Source: DASXMT01 sp963803065 (GTDB lineage: Bacteria; Actinomycetota; Acidimicrobiia; Acidimicrobiales; RAAP-2). Taken from it: DNA of 64,000 bases. Made by a program: the position numbers and the translations under genes. Shown piece after piece: positions 50,909 through 61,329 of the stretch (position 1 is the first letter of the stretch; every line of letters begins with the position of its first letter). Under the pieces are notes generated by a model. It was not told the DNA's origin and ran no database searches. It was given only the letters and a program-made list of their open reading frames with translations. Location: the NCBI GenBank assembly GCA_963803065.1, contig CAWDKW010000014.1, positions 62,001-126,000 of the forward strand, in the 5' to 3' direction.

Positions 50909-51718
50909 GTGCTGTCCTTGAATGCATTCCGGTCGCGTGCGGTCGAGAAGATCGAGTCGCCCGAACAGCTCGACACCCGGATCAAGCCGGCCAAGCCGGG
51001 AACCTGGATTGCGCTAATCGCCTTGTTGGCCGCAGTCATCGTGGCGCTGGTCTGGTCGATCGTGTCGACCGTTCCGGTCAGCGTCGGCGGGACCGGCTTC
51101 TTCCTTCCCAAAGACGGTTGGAACAGCGTGGAGGCGGCGACGGCGGGCATCGTGTCGGTCCTCGACGTGCAGGTGAACGACCCCGTGGTCTCGGGTGAGG
51201 CCCTCGCCCTCATCACCGATGCGTCCGGGAACGCCGTCACCGTGCGGTCCCCTGTCACCGGCTATGTGGTGGAGGTTGCGGTGAGCCAGCAGGAGTTCGT
51301 CAGCCCCGGGACGCAGATGGCGGTGATCCGCCCGCTCAACGACACCCTGGTCGTCCACGCCTATATCCCTACCGGACTGGCCCACGAGATCCCGGTGGGG
51401 TCCGAGACCCAGGTGTCGCCGAGCACCGTGGCCCCGTCCGCCTATGGCTACTTGAAAGGAAGGGTCGAGTCGGTCGCCCCCTTCCCCGCCACCCAGCAGC
51501 GCCTGCAAGAGGTCCTCCAGAACCAGTCGTTGGTCCAGCAGGTGAGCTCGTCGGGCCCGGTGACCGAGGTACTGATGTCCCTCGAGCCGGCCCACACGCC
51601 GAGCGGCTACGCCTGGTCGATCGGAGAGGGCCCGAGCTATGCGGCACTGACCGGCGGGCTCCCGGCCGAAGTGACCATCGTGGTCGGCACGCGCCACCCC
51701 ATCAGCTACGTCATCTGA
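50909..51718 (+). CDS. HlyD-like membrane fusion protein of the NHLM exporter
   Basis: 269 residues from GTG 50909. One transmembrane helix (WIALIALLAAVIVALVWSIV) follows a short cytoplasmic N-terminus. Two lipoyl-like halves are seen (VEAATAGIVSVLDVQVNDPV and VRSPVTGYVVEVAVSQQEFV). This is the short adaptor form associated with NHLM bacteriocin exporters. It is followed 13 bases later by the peptidase-ABC gene. It bridges the exporter outward across the envelope. Confidence 0.85.
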   Translation: MLSLNAFRSRAVEKIESPEQLDTRIKPAKPGTWIALIALLAAVIVALVWSIVSTVPVSVGGTGFFLPKDGWNSVEAATAGIVSVLDVQVNDPVVSGEALALITDASGNAVTVRSPVTGYVVEVAVSQQEFVSPGTQMAVIRPLNDTLVVHAYIPTGLAHEIPVGSETQVSPSTVAPSAYGYLKGRVESVAPFPATQQRLQEVLQNQSLVQQVSSSGPVTEVLMSLEPAHTPSGYAWSIGEGPSYAALTGGLPAEVTIVVGTRHPISYVI

Positions 51719-51731
51719 GGGTCGGGGGACC

Positions 51732-54018
51732 GTGTCATACCGCGGGGTCGAGGTCCAGGCGTCGCCGAAGCCGCCAGCGCCGCGCTCTCTCGCCCCTGGG
51801 GTGCCGGAGGGAGAGTTCCGAGCCCACCGTCTGCACACGCCGACCGTGCTCCAGATGGAGGCAGTCGAGTGCGGCGCTGCCGCGCTGTCCATGGTGCTCG
51901 CCTTTCACGGCCGGTGGGTCTCGCTCGAGGAGCTGCGGGTGGCCTGCGGGGTGACCCGCGACGGTTCCTCGGCCTCCAACCTTCTGAAGGCGGCCCGTTC
52001 GCTGGGCCTGGAGAGCAAGGGAGTGCGGGTCGAGGTCGCCGACCTGTCCACCGTGGTGCTCCCGGCCATCGCCTTTTGGAACTTCAACCATTTCGTCGTG
52101 GTGGAAGGGGCCAACCGCGCCGGGGTGTGGATCAACGACCCGGCCAACGGGCGGCGACATGTGCCGTGGAACGAGTTCGACCAGGCCTTCACCGGGGTGG
52201 TCCTCACCTTCGCCCCCGGCCCTGACTTCGTGCCCAGCGGCTCGGGGCCCTCGCTCGTCCGGGGCTTGGCCTCCCGCCTCCGGGGGGCCCGCGGCGCACT
52301 GGCCATGTGCCTGCTGGCCGGGCTCGGCCTCATCGTTCCCGGGCTGGCGTTGCCGGCCTTCCTCCAGGTCCTGGTCAACGACGTCCTGGCCCCGACCAAT
52401 CGCCATGGGAACGGGATCATCGTCGGCCTGATCGGCGGCCTGCTCCTCGCCGCCGTGGTCTCGCTCGCCCTCACCTGGATCCAACAGGCCACCCTGGTCC
52501 GCCTGTCCACCAAGCTGTCGCTCTCGATGTCGAGCCGGTTCATCGAACACCTCCTGCGTCTACCCATCCCGTTCTTCCAGCAGCGCTACGCAGGCACGCT
52601 GGTCACCCGCTTGAACGTGAACGACGAGGTGGCGAGCCTCTTGTCGAGCCAGTTCACCACGGCCCTGCTGAAGCTGGTGACCGTGGGGTTCTACGCGGTG
52701 TTGATGTTCGTGTACTCCCCGGTGCTCGGAGTCATCACCCTGGCCTTCGCTCTCATCAATCTGGTCGTGCTCCGGTCCAGCGCCGCCGGGCGCGAGAACG
52801 CCAGTCGAAAGATCGTGCTCGAGGAGGGCAAACTGGTGTCCACCGCCATCGGCGGCATTCAGAACATCGAGGCGATCAAGGCCACGGGGGAAGAGGGGGG
52901 CATATTCGCCCGGTGGGCCGGCTACCAGGCCAAGGTGTCCAACTCCACCCAGCAGTTGGGCGTGCCCACCGCCATCGTCGGAAGTGTGCCCGTACTCTTG
53001 TCCATGCTGAACGTCGTTGTCATTCTGGGCTTCGGGGGGTGGGAGGTGCTGAGTGGCGCCATGACTCTCGGCACGCTGGCCGCCTTCCAGTCGCTCAGCA
53101 CCAACTTCAACGCCCCCATCGCCCAACTGGTCGAGCTCGGTGCCGTCACCCAGGACATGGCGGGCAAGCTGGCCAGCGTGGACGATGTGCTGAACCACCC
53201 CGAGGACGAGATGCTGACCGGGGCGGCCGACGTCGCCGCCGAGGCGGACGGCCCGGCCACCGGGGGGCAGGGGCGGCTCCCGGTGGCCGCCCGGCGAAAG
53301 CTGAGCGGCCTGCTCGAGCTGTCCGACGTCACCTTCGGCTACGACCGGTTCGCCGAGCCGCTCCTCTCGGGGTTCCATCTGACCGTGAAGCCCGGCCAAC
53401 GAGTGGCCATCGTGGGGCCCTCGGGATCGGGAAAGTCCACCATCGCCAAGCTGGTATGCGGCCTGTACAAGCCCTGGCACGGCCGGGTGCTCTTCGACTC
53501 GATGCCGCGCCGTCAGATCCCGCCCGACGTCATGGCCGCGTCTCTCGCCTTCGTCGACCAGGACGTCGTGCTGTTCGCCGGCACCGTGCGCGACAACCTG
53601 ACGCTCTGGGACCCGACCACCACCAACGCCTCGTTGGTGGCCGCCGACCCGCGACGCGGCGATCCACGCCGACGTGGTTCGTCGCCCGGGGGGGTTCGAC
53701 CGGGCCATGCAAGAAGGTGGCGGCGACTGGAGCGGTGGCCAGCGCCAACGGCTCGAGATCGCACGGGCCCTCACCGGTAATCCGTCGTTCGTCGTCCTCG
53801 ACGAGGCGACCAGCGCGCTCGATCCCGTAGTCGAAGAGGAGATCGACCGGAACATCCGGGCCCGGGGTTGCTCGTGCCTGATCGTGGCCCATCGGCTCTC
53901 GACCATCCGGGACGCCGACGAGATCATCGTGATGGACCACGGCCGGGCCGTGCAGCGGGGGACCCACGACGACCTGATCGCCGAGGGCGGCCTGTACGCC
54001 ACGCTGGTGGCCGAATGA
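51732..54018 (+). pseudogene. NHLM-type peptidase-ABC exporter (C39 peptidase/TMD/ABC), frameshifted
   Basis: GTG 51732. C39 peptidase domain: Cys47 (MEAVECGAA), His120 (NHFVVV), Asp136 (INDPANG), so GG-cleaving residues are intact. Membrane domain about 185-470, then ABC with Walker A GPSGSGKST near 565. The frame ends in unrelated residues at 53780. From about 53647 another frame carries DAAIHADVVRRPGGFDRA, SGGQ and Walker B to 54018. A one-base insertion near 53646 explains this; removing it gives a normal 761-residue protein. Either a real lesion or a sequence error. Confidence 0.85.
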
Positions 54019-56941
54019 CCTCCGAGCCTCCCATCGACCCGGTGGTGGCCCCGGGTTCGATCCAGTCGGTTCTCGACCTGCCCGGGCTGGGCCCGACCGA
54101 GACGGTGGCCACCAACGCCCGGCTCGCCCTCGACGACCCGGCGGTGTCGTGGGTGGTGACGGCGGGTGAGGTGCGGGTGTTCGCCGTAGAGGTGGTGGAC
54201 GGGCGAGCGGAGGGACCCATGCACCCCCTGACCATCGCCCGGGCCGGAGCACTGATCTACCCGTCCACCCCCGAGGACTCGTCGTTCGGCTTGTGCCTGG
54301 TCGGGGTGGTCCCCGGCACCGAGGCCCGACCCATCGCCCGCGACGATCTCCACCGACTGGCCCGAGAGGAGCCCGTCGTCATCGAGGCCCTGGAGCGCTT
54401 CGTCGGCCGGATGGCCCTCTCGGTGGTGGGCGTGGACGAGGATCCGGTCGAGGCCGGGTCCGATGCCCTGTCCGTGGCCGTCGGCGAGGAGGTGGTGCTG
54501 GCCCCCGGCGACCGCTCCTTCGCCCGTCATCCCGGCGTCTGGGTGCCGATGGCCGACGGCCTGACCCTGTGGGGCCGCCCGGTCCGGGGCATCGTGCCCC
54601 TTCCCACCGGCGCGCCGTTGGAGTGCGAGCGAGACGCCGTCATCGTTCCGGTCGCCGGTGCAGCGGCCCTGTCGGATGAGCGGGGTTGGGAGGGGCTCGA
54701 CGCCTTCGTCGCCGTGGGGCTCGAGCTGCTGGGCGAGCTGGTCGAGCAGCGGCACCAGATGGAGATCGAGCGGCTGGCCCGGTTGGGCCAGTACGAGGCA
54801 GAGCTCCGGGTGAGTGCCTACACCGAGTTGGGCTCCGTCCTCGACGCCTCGGGGCCGCCACCCCGGCGGCGGCTGCGGTCGACCGACGACCTCCTCGCCG
54901 CATGCCGGGTGATGGCGGCGGCCGCCGGCATCGAGCTGGTCGAGCCGACGCCGACCGTGATGGAGTCGGCCGACGACCCGGTGGCCCTGGTGGCCCACTA
55001 TTCCCGCACGCGGATCCGTCAGGTCGCGCTCACCGATCGCTGGTGGCAGAGCCCGGGCGGCCCCCTCCTGGCCCAGCGGGACTCCGACGGCAGCTGGGTG
55101 GCGCTCGTCCCGCGGGGGCGCGGGGCTACGACCTGGTCGATGCCCTCGAGGGCGAGCGCCGCACCGTCGACGGGGCGCTGGCGGCCACGTTGGTGCCCGC
55201 AGCCGTCCAGTTCTATCGACCGTTTCCCCGGGAGCAGGTGACCGGGCGGGGCGTGCTCCACTTCGTCCTGCGCGACGTCGGCGTCGACCTGCGCCGGCTG
55301 TTGGTCGCAGGGATGCTGGTGGGGCTCCTGTCCCTGCTGCCCACCATCGTGGCCGGGGTGATCTTCGACACCGTGGTGCCCGCCGGCGACCGTTCCCGAC
55401 TGCTGTGGCTGGTCGCAGTGCTGGTCGGCGCGGCGGTGGCCATCGGAGGGCTCACCTTGGTCCAGTCCATCGCCGGCCTCCGCCTGGTGTCGAAGGGCTC
55501 CTTCGGGCTGCAGGCGGCCGTGTTCGATCGGCTGCTCGATCTCCCGCCTCCGTTCTTCCGGACCTGGATGTCCGCCGACCTGGCCGCCCGTTCGATGGGC
55601 ATCGAGAGCCTGGCCACCTTGGTCTCCCAGTACCTGGTGCCCACCGTGCTCGCTGCTTTCATCACCTTCTTCAACACCATCATCCTCTTCGTCATCGAGC
55701 CGGTGCTGGCTGTCTTCGCCGTCGTGGCCGTGTGCATCGGCGTGGCCGCCATGGTGGTGGCCTTCCGGGTCCTCGTCCGCCGACAGGATGCCGTCCGGGC
55801 CGCCAACGGCCAGGTCGTCGGGCTGGGAGTCCAGATCCTGGGCGCGGTGCCGAAGCTCCGTGTCGCTCACGCCGAGCGGCGGGCCTTTGCCGCCTGGGTA
55901 GAGAAGTTCGCCACCTTGAAGCGTGCGTCGACGCGCGCCGGCCGGGCGCTGGCCGTGCTCACCAGCTTCATCGCCGCCTGGGTGCCGCTGGCTACTGCGC
56001 TGGTGTTCATTGGCGTCGCCACGCTGCCTGTTCATTCGGTGTCGCCTGGGTCCTTCCTGGCCTTCAACACGTCGTTCACCGAAGTGGTGGCCAGCATGGT
56101 CATCCTCAGCATCTCGGTGAGCGTGCTCGCCGCCGCGGTGCCCTACTACACCCGACTCGGGCCCATCTTCGAGACTGCCGTCGAGACGGCACAGGTGAAG
56201 GCCGACCCCGGCGTGGTGCGGGGGGCCATCGACGTGAGCCATGTCAGCTACCACTACGACCGCAACGACCCGCTGGTGCTCGACGACGTCAGCTTCTCGG
56301 TCCTGCCCGGAGAGCTGGTGGCCATCGTCGGGCCCTCGGGGTCGGGGAAGTCGACGCTGCTACGGCTGCTCCTGGGCTTCGACCAACCGGTGGTCGGGAC
56401 GATCAGCTACGACGAGCAAGACCTCTCGGGAATCGATGTCCGGGCGGTCCGCCGGCAGTGCGGCGTGGTCGTCCAGGGGGCCCAGATGACTCCCGACGAT
56501 GTGTTCCACAACATCGTCGGGACGAGGAACCTCACCATGGACGACGCCTGGGCGGCGACCCGGTTCGCCGGGATTGACGACTACGTCCGCTCGTTGCCCA
56601 TGGGCATGCACACCGTGGTCAATGAGTACGGTGGCGCGTTCTCGGGAGGTCAGCGACAACTGCTGTTACTGGCCCGGGCGGTGGCGGCGAAGCCCCGGGT
56701 CGTCTTCTTGGACGAGGCCACCAGTGCCCTCGACAACCGCAGCCAGGCGGTGGTCATGCGGAACATCGAGGAGATGCACGCCACTCGAGTGATCATTGCC
56801 CACCGCCTGTCCACCATCCGCAACGCCGACCGCATCCTCGTGCTCGACGACGGCCGCCTGGTGCAACAGGGCACCTACGACCAGCTGGTGGCCGACCCCG
56901 ACGGCACCTTCGCCCGACTCGTCCACCGCCAGGCGCTGTAG
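54015..56941 (+). pseudogene. Second NHLM-type ABC exporter subunit, frameshifted
   Basis: ATG 54015 overlaps the previous stop (ATGA). A 360-residue N-terminal regulatory-like domain precedes a six-helix membrane domain and an ABC domain (Walker A GPSGSGKSTL, SGGQRQLLLLARAV, Walker B VVFLDEATS). The first frame ends in non-family residues at 55241; from about 55119 the right residues (YDLVDALEGERRTVDG onward) are in another frame. Adding one G to the G run at 55114-55118 restores a 975-residue protein of the TIGR03797 type as I recall it. A homopolymer position makes a sequencing error quite possible. Confidence 0.85.
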
Positions 56942-57058
56942 GGACGGCGACGCCATCTCTCCCCAGGGCGTTTCGCCACCGGGACATGTCGGCAACCTGA
57001 TCGACATGGGGATCGGGCGGTGACGGCGTCGGGCGGCAGGGGCTGACAAGCTGGGCCG

Positions 57059-57994
57059 ATGGGACGTGACGACGAGATTCCGACGACAGAGCACCTGGAC
57101 GAGCTGTACCGGTCCTTGAAGAACTGGGGTCGCTGGGGTGCTGACGACCAGCGCGGCGCGCTCAACTACTTGACCGATGAGCGGCGGGCCGAGGCTGCCG
57201 GCGCCGTCCGTTCGGGCGAATCGATCAGCCTGGCCCACGACCTCAATACCGAGCCCGCCCCCGAGAACCCGAATCCTGTGCAACATCACATGCTGGCGTC
57301 GGGCGACGCCCGTGATGCGACCGGCATTCCCGGCTACGAGGCCGCCCGCGACCATCTCGCACTCGACGTGCACGGGCTGACCACCACCCATGTCGATGCC
57401 CTCTCCCATATGTTCGTGCGAGGAGAGATGTTCGGTGGCCGACCGGCCAGCGAGGTGCGCAGTGACGGCGCCCGGTCCAACACCATCCTGTCCATGGCCG
57501 ACGGCGTCGTCGGACGGGGCGTCCTGCTCGACGTCGCTCGCGCCCGGAGGCGCGACTATTACGGCGCCGGTGACATCGTGACCGTCGCCGATCTCGAGGC
57601 GGCCGAGGAAGCCGAGGGCGTCCGGGTACGGTCGGGTGACGTGCTCCTGGTGGCCTGGGGCCGGGAGGCCAGGCGAGCGGCCACGCAGGGATTTGACGGA
57701 TTCTCCGGGCTGCATGCCGACTGCCTGCCCTGGCTCCACGAGCGGGAGGTGGCCGTCCTCGGGAGCGACGGGATCTCCGATCCCATGCCTTTCGTCGGGA
57801 CGCCCGAGTGGCCGTTTCCCGTCCATCAGATCGGGATCGTCGCCATGGGCCTGCACCTGATCGACAACATGGCCCTGAGCCGCCTGGGCGAGCGGTGCGC
57901 CGCCCTTGAGCGGTGGGCGTTCCTCTTCGCCATGACCCCGTTGCGGTTGCCCAAGGGCACCGGGTGCCCGGTCAACCCGGTAGCCGTGCTGTGA
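57059..57994 (+). CDS. Cyclase-family hydrolase (kynurenine-formamidase-like)
   Basis: 311 residues from ATG 57059. The metal motif HGLTTTHVDALSHM matches the HxGTHxDxxxH signature of the family. NWGRWGADDQRGALNYLT at the N-terminus is typical of the longer actinobacterial members. These are Mn/Zn hydrolases of amide or lactone bonds; known members include arylformamidase. It follows the exporter operon on the same strand after 117 bases, but nothing else connects them. Confidence 0.9.
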   Translation: MGRDDEIPTTEHLDELYRSLKNWGRWGADDQRGALNYLTDERRAEAAGAVRSGESISLAHDLNTEPAPENPNPVQHHMLASGDARDATGIPGYEAARDHLALDVHGLTTTHVDALSHMFVRGEMFGGRPASEVRSDGARSNTILSMADGVVGRGVLLDVARARRRDYYGAGDIVTVADLEAAEEAEGVRVRSGDVLLVAWGREARRAATQGFDGFSGLHADCLPWLHEREVAVLGSDGISDPMPFVGTPEWPFPVHQIGIVAMGLHLIDNMALSRLGERCAALERWAFLFAMTPLRLPKGTGCPVNPVAVL

Positions 57995-58192
57995 GCATGG
58001 CCGGGTCTCGCCGTCCATCGAGCATGGCCGTGTCAGGAGACCCGTCAGCCCGCACGGCGCCGTACGGGGGGCGTGCACGGCGGCGCCGGGGAGGAGTCGG
58101 GGGACGAGAAGAGAGCAGCCGGGAGCCGGGGGAGCGTGGTTTGGGTCGCACTGGGTACACACCTGCCGACAGACGACGATCGGAGAGATCTG

Positions 58193-59032
58193 ATGACGAC
58201 GACAGTCCCCACCGTGAAGCTCAACAACGGGGTCGAGATCCCCCAGCTCGGCTTTGGCGTGTTCCAGGTGAAGCCGAGCGAGACCACCGAGGCCGTAACC
58301 AATGCCCTGCGGGTCGGCTACCGGCACATCGATACGGCCGAGATGTACGGGAACGAGAAGGAGGTCGGCCAGGCCATCGCCCGTTCGGGCATCGACCCCG
58401 GCGAGGTCTTCGTGACCAGCAAGCTCAACAACAACTACCACGCCTTCGATGACGCCCTCAAGGCCTTCGACCGGACACTGGCCGCCCTGGCCACCGAGCG
58501 GATCGACCTGTTCCTCATCCACTGGCCCCTCCCGATGATCGGCGACTTCGTGGAGACATGGAAGGCCCTGGAACAGGTCTACGCCGAGGGTCGGGCCCGC
58601 GCTATCGGCGTCTCCAACTTCCAGGCCCACCATCTGGGCCGATTGTCGGACGAGACCGAGATCGTGCCGGCCGTCAATCAGATCGAGGCCCACCCCTACC
58701 TGAGCCAGACCCAACTGCTGGACTTCGATGCGCAGCACGGAATTGCCACCGAGGCGTGGTCTCCCATCGCCCAGGGCGCGGTGCTCGGCGACCCGGTCGT
58801 GATCGATGTGGCTCGAGGCAACGACAAGTCACCGGCTCAGGTCGTGCTCCGTTGGCACATCCAGCGGGACAGCATCGTCTTCCCCAAGTCGGTGACCCCG
58901 GCGCGCATCCAGGAGAACTTCGAGATCTTCGACTTCGAGCTGTCGGCCGCCGACATGGACCGGATCTCCGGGCTCAACCGGGACGCACGCACCGGCCCCG
59001 ACCCGGACACCTTCGACTACGTGCCCGGCTGA
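58193..59032 (+). CDS. Aldo/keto reductase
   Basis: 279 residues from ATG 58193 with a GGAGAG site. The tetrad is visible: Asp and Tyr in DTAEMYGNE, Lys in VTSKLNNN, His in LIHWPLP. NADPH-binding FPKSVTPARIQENFEIFDFEL (positions only) and AIGVSNF follow the family pattern. It resembles the 2,5-diketo-gluconate reductase/AKR5 group. It reduces an aldehyde or ketone; the substrate is unknown. Confidence 0.93.
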   Translation: MTTTVPTVKLNNGVEIPQLGFGVFQVKPSETTEAVTNALRVGYRHIDTAEMYGNEKEVGQAIARSGIDPGEVFVTSKLNNNYHAFDDALKAFDRTLAALATERIDLFLIHWPLPMIGDFVETWKALEQVYAEGRARAIGVSNFQAHHLGRLSDETEIVPAVNQIEAHPYLSQTQLLDFDAQHGIATEAWSPIAQGAVLGDPVVIDVARGNDKSPAQVVLRWHIQRDSIVFPKSVTPARIQENFEIFDFELSAADMDRISGLNRDARTGPDPDTFDYVPG

Positions 59033-59102
59033 GCCGATCGGCTGGGGGTCACACCATCCCGGCAGTCCCAGAGGTTCACAGTGTCCGGGACAGTGCCTGC
59101 AC

Positions 59103-60008
59103 TCAGACCGTCCGCGGCAGTATGGAGAAGCTGGCCCGGACGTCACGGATCGGCTGGTCGGCCAGGCCCAGATGGTCGATGGTGGCGATGTCGGCCGAGC
59201 ACGACGCTCCCCGGCGCATGGCGTCGGCAAAGACATCGGGCGCACCGTGGCGGTCCAGGACTCCCTTGGTCGGGTCGATGCCCAGGATGTCGAAGAGCCC
59301 CACTTCGTAGAGGGCCATCGACGCGGCCAGCGCGCTGAAGTGCTCCTCGCCGTTGGCCGAGCTCACGAGCATGGCCGACAGGGCGACCTCTTCCACCGCA
59401 TCGTTGGGCTTGTACCCGGTGATGATGTGCGAGAAGTCGTGGTTGACAAGGCTGACGCCGAGACCGGTGGCCGCCGAGGGCATGGCGAACCCGTTGGACT
59501 CATAGAAGTCGATGAATGCCCGGCCGAGGCTTCCATCCGGGCACTGCCGCAACGCCTCGAACTGGGCCCCGAACTCGTCGTCGGACTGGTCGCGTCGCTG
59601 TGGCTCCATCGGGCTGTTGCGTGCGAAGCGGGCCCAGTCGGCCATCAGGAGCTGGCGCGAGTGGATGGCGGCGTCGCGGGCGACGACGAGCATGGGCTCG
59701 TCCACCCCCAGCGTGGCCGCGTACCGCTCGACCGAGTCGGCCAGCATCTCGCTCGCCGGGTGGCGGGCGAATTGGAGGACGATCATCGTCTGGACCAGCC
59801 GGTAGCGGGAGCTCAGGTCGACGATGACCTCCTTGAGCTCCTCCGCCGGCAGCGGGACCAGGTCGATGGCCGACTCGACCCCGAAATAGCCGCGGAGCAG
59901 GCCCTGCACGATCCGGAGCTGCTCGTCGGTGGGGCCGCCGTCCACGCTGGTCGCCTCGATGAGGCCGCCCAACCAGTACGGAGCGAGGTGGGTGTGGATC
60001 TCGCGCAT
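59103..60008 (-). CDS. COQ4-like protein
   Basis: 301 residues from ATG 60008, with a GAGAGGGAG site; TTG 60059 is a weaker option. His190-Asp191-x-x-His194, then 11 residues, then Glu206 reproduces the HDxxHx11E zinc motif of COQ4-type proteins (NHDFSHIITGY). SLGRAFIDFYESNGF before it also fits. The first 150 residues are helical and less conserved. Known COQ4 organises ubiquinone synthesis; its role in a likely menaquinone-using bacterium is unclear. Confidence 0.8.
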   Translation of the reverse strand: MREIHTHLAPYWLGGLIEATSVDGGPTDEQLRIVQGLLRGYFGVESAIDLVPLPAEELKEVIVDLSSRYRLVQTMIVLQFARHPASEMLADSVERYAATLGVDEPMLVVARDAAIHSRQLLMADWARFARNSPMEPQRRDQSDDEFGAQFEALRQCPDGSLGRAFIDFYESNGFAMPSAATGLGVSLVNHDFSHIITGYKPNDAVEEVALSAMLVSSANGEEHFSALAASMALYEVGLFDILGIDPTKGVLDRHGAPDVFADAMRRGASCSADIATIDHLGLADQPIRDVRASFSILPRTV

Positions 60009-60223
60009 GGGCTCCCTCTCGATGGCGACCTCGAAACCCTCCCCTCGGACGGCCGGCAACCGACACCGGGCGGGCCATGACGGCGACGCACCTCGGGAGG
60101 GCCCGAGAGCTGCCTGAAGGGTACAGGAGTAGAGCTCGGCCGGCCCGCTCGGCGTCCGGTGGTGGCAGCCGGCCGGTTGGGGTCCCCGCGCACGGGCCGG
60201 ATCCGATCGACTAGACAGCCTCC

Positions 60224-60811
60224 ATGACCGACCGCACCCACCAGGTCATCCGGCTGCAGCTGACAAGGGCCGAGGACATGTTCCAAGTCCCCCAGACCGA
60301 CCTGTTCTCCGAGTACCGGAACTTCCTCACCGGTGTCGACTACAGCTTGAGTGAGATCCGGAGCCGTCAATCCCGGGCTCGCGTCCGCATAGAGCTGGCC
60401 ATGCCGCCGACCGAGGTGGACGACGACACGGCCGAGCGGATCACCGGCACCCTCCGGCGGTACTGCGACCATCGCATCGACTACAACAAGCGCGAGCGTC
60501 GGGCCGTCCGCTATGACGGCCTCTGGTCGTTGCGGGTCGGGGTGCCCATCACCATCCTCGGCCTGATCGCCGTCGTGAACACGGTGACGATCGCCGGCCA
60601 AGGGAACGTCAACCTTGCCTTCGACACCCTGGGCTGGGTCCTCGTCTGGGTGGGGCTGTGGTTCCCCCTGGACACCATCTTGTTCAGCCCTTTGGCCTAC
60701 GGACGGGAGAACCGGAGCCTCGCCCTGCTCCGAGAGGCGGAGATCGTCGTCGCCCCCGGCCGGCCGGGCCCGCCGTCCCGTGGCCCGTCGGAGAAGCCCT
60801 CACCCGATTAG
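60224..60811 (+). CDS. Membrane protein of unknown function
   Basis: 195 residues. A charged soluble N-terminal part (about 1-100) is rich in Arg/Glu and is followed by two helices (VGVPITILGLIAVVNTVTIA and LGWVLVWVGLWFPLDTILF). A short basic/Pro-rich tail ends it. I do not recognise the family. It stands alone between the COQ4-like gene (divergent) and the DUF35 gene. Confidence 0.75.
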   Translation: MTDRTHQVIRLQLTRAEDMFQVPQTDLFSEYRNFLTGVDYSLSEIRSRQSRARVRIELAMPPTEVDDDTAERITGTLRRYCDHRIDYNKRERRAVRYDGLWSLRVGVPITILGLIAVVNTVTIAGQGNVNLAFDTLGWVLVWVGLWFPLDTILFSPLAYGRENRSLALLREAEIVVAPGRPGPPSRGPSEKPSPD

Positions 60812-60920
60812 GGCCCCGGGCCCGGCCGGGCGGAGCGGCAGGCCGGTCGAAACGATATGCGTCGGCCCCCGGCCCCGGTTAGCGTGTACTGCCCTGGCAC
60901 CAACGCTGAAAGAGACCCCC

Positions 60921-61313
60921 ATGGCCGAACAGATCCCGCTCGTCGACTACCTGGTACTGGGCGCCGACCCCCACCTCGTGGCCCATGAGTGCGTGGCCTG
61001 CGGCGCCCGGTACTTCGATCGCCGCAACGCCTGCGCGGCGTGCACCGCGACCGACTTCGCCACCGTCGACCTCGACCGGCAGGGGACGCTCCGGGCCTTC
61101 ACCATCGTCTCGTTCGCGGCGCCGGGAATTCCCGTGCCCTACGTGGCCGGCGTGGTCGACTGCGGCGGGACGAGCGTCCGGGCCAACATCATCAACGTGG
61201 ACCCGGACCCCGAGCACGTGCAGCTGGGGATGAAGGTGAAGCTGGCCACCTCTACGATCGGCACCGACGACAACGGCACCGAGGCCATCGGCTTCGGGTT
61301 CGAGCCGTCCTGA
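60921..61313 (+). CDS. Zn-ribbon and OB-fold protein, DUF35 family
   Basis: 130 residues from ATG 60921. The zinc ribbon is CVACGARYFDRRNACAACTA, with two CxxC pairs at about residues 24-42. The OB domain follows (GTLRAFTIVSFAAPGIPVPYV). It lies 16 bases upstream of a thiolase gene in the same direction, the standard partnership. It is a second DUF35/thiolase pair in the window, with order reversed relative to 5767-7373. Confidence 0.9.
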   Translation: MAEQIPLVDYLVLGADPHLVAHECVACGARYFDRRNACAACTATDFATVDLDRQGTLRAFTIVSFAAPGIPVPYVAGVVDCGGTSVRANIINVDPDPEHVQLGMKVKLATSTIGTDDNGTEAIGFGFEPS

Positions 61314-61329
61314 CGGCAAAGGAACGCAG

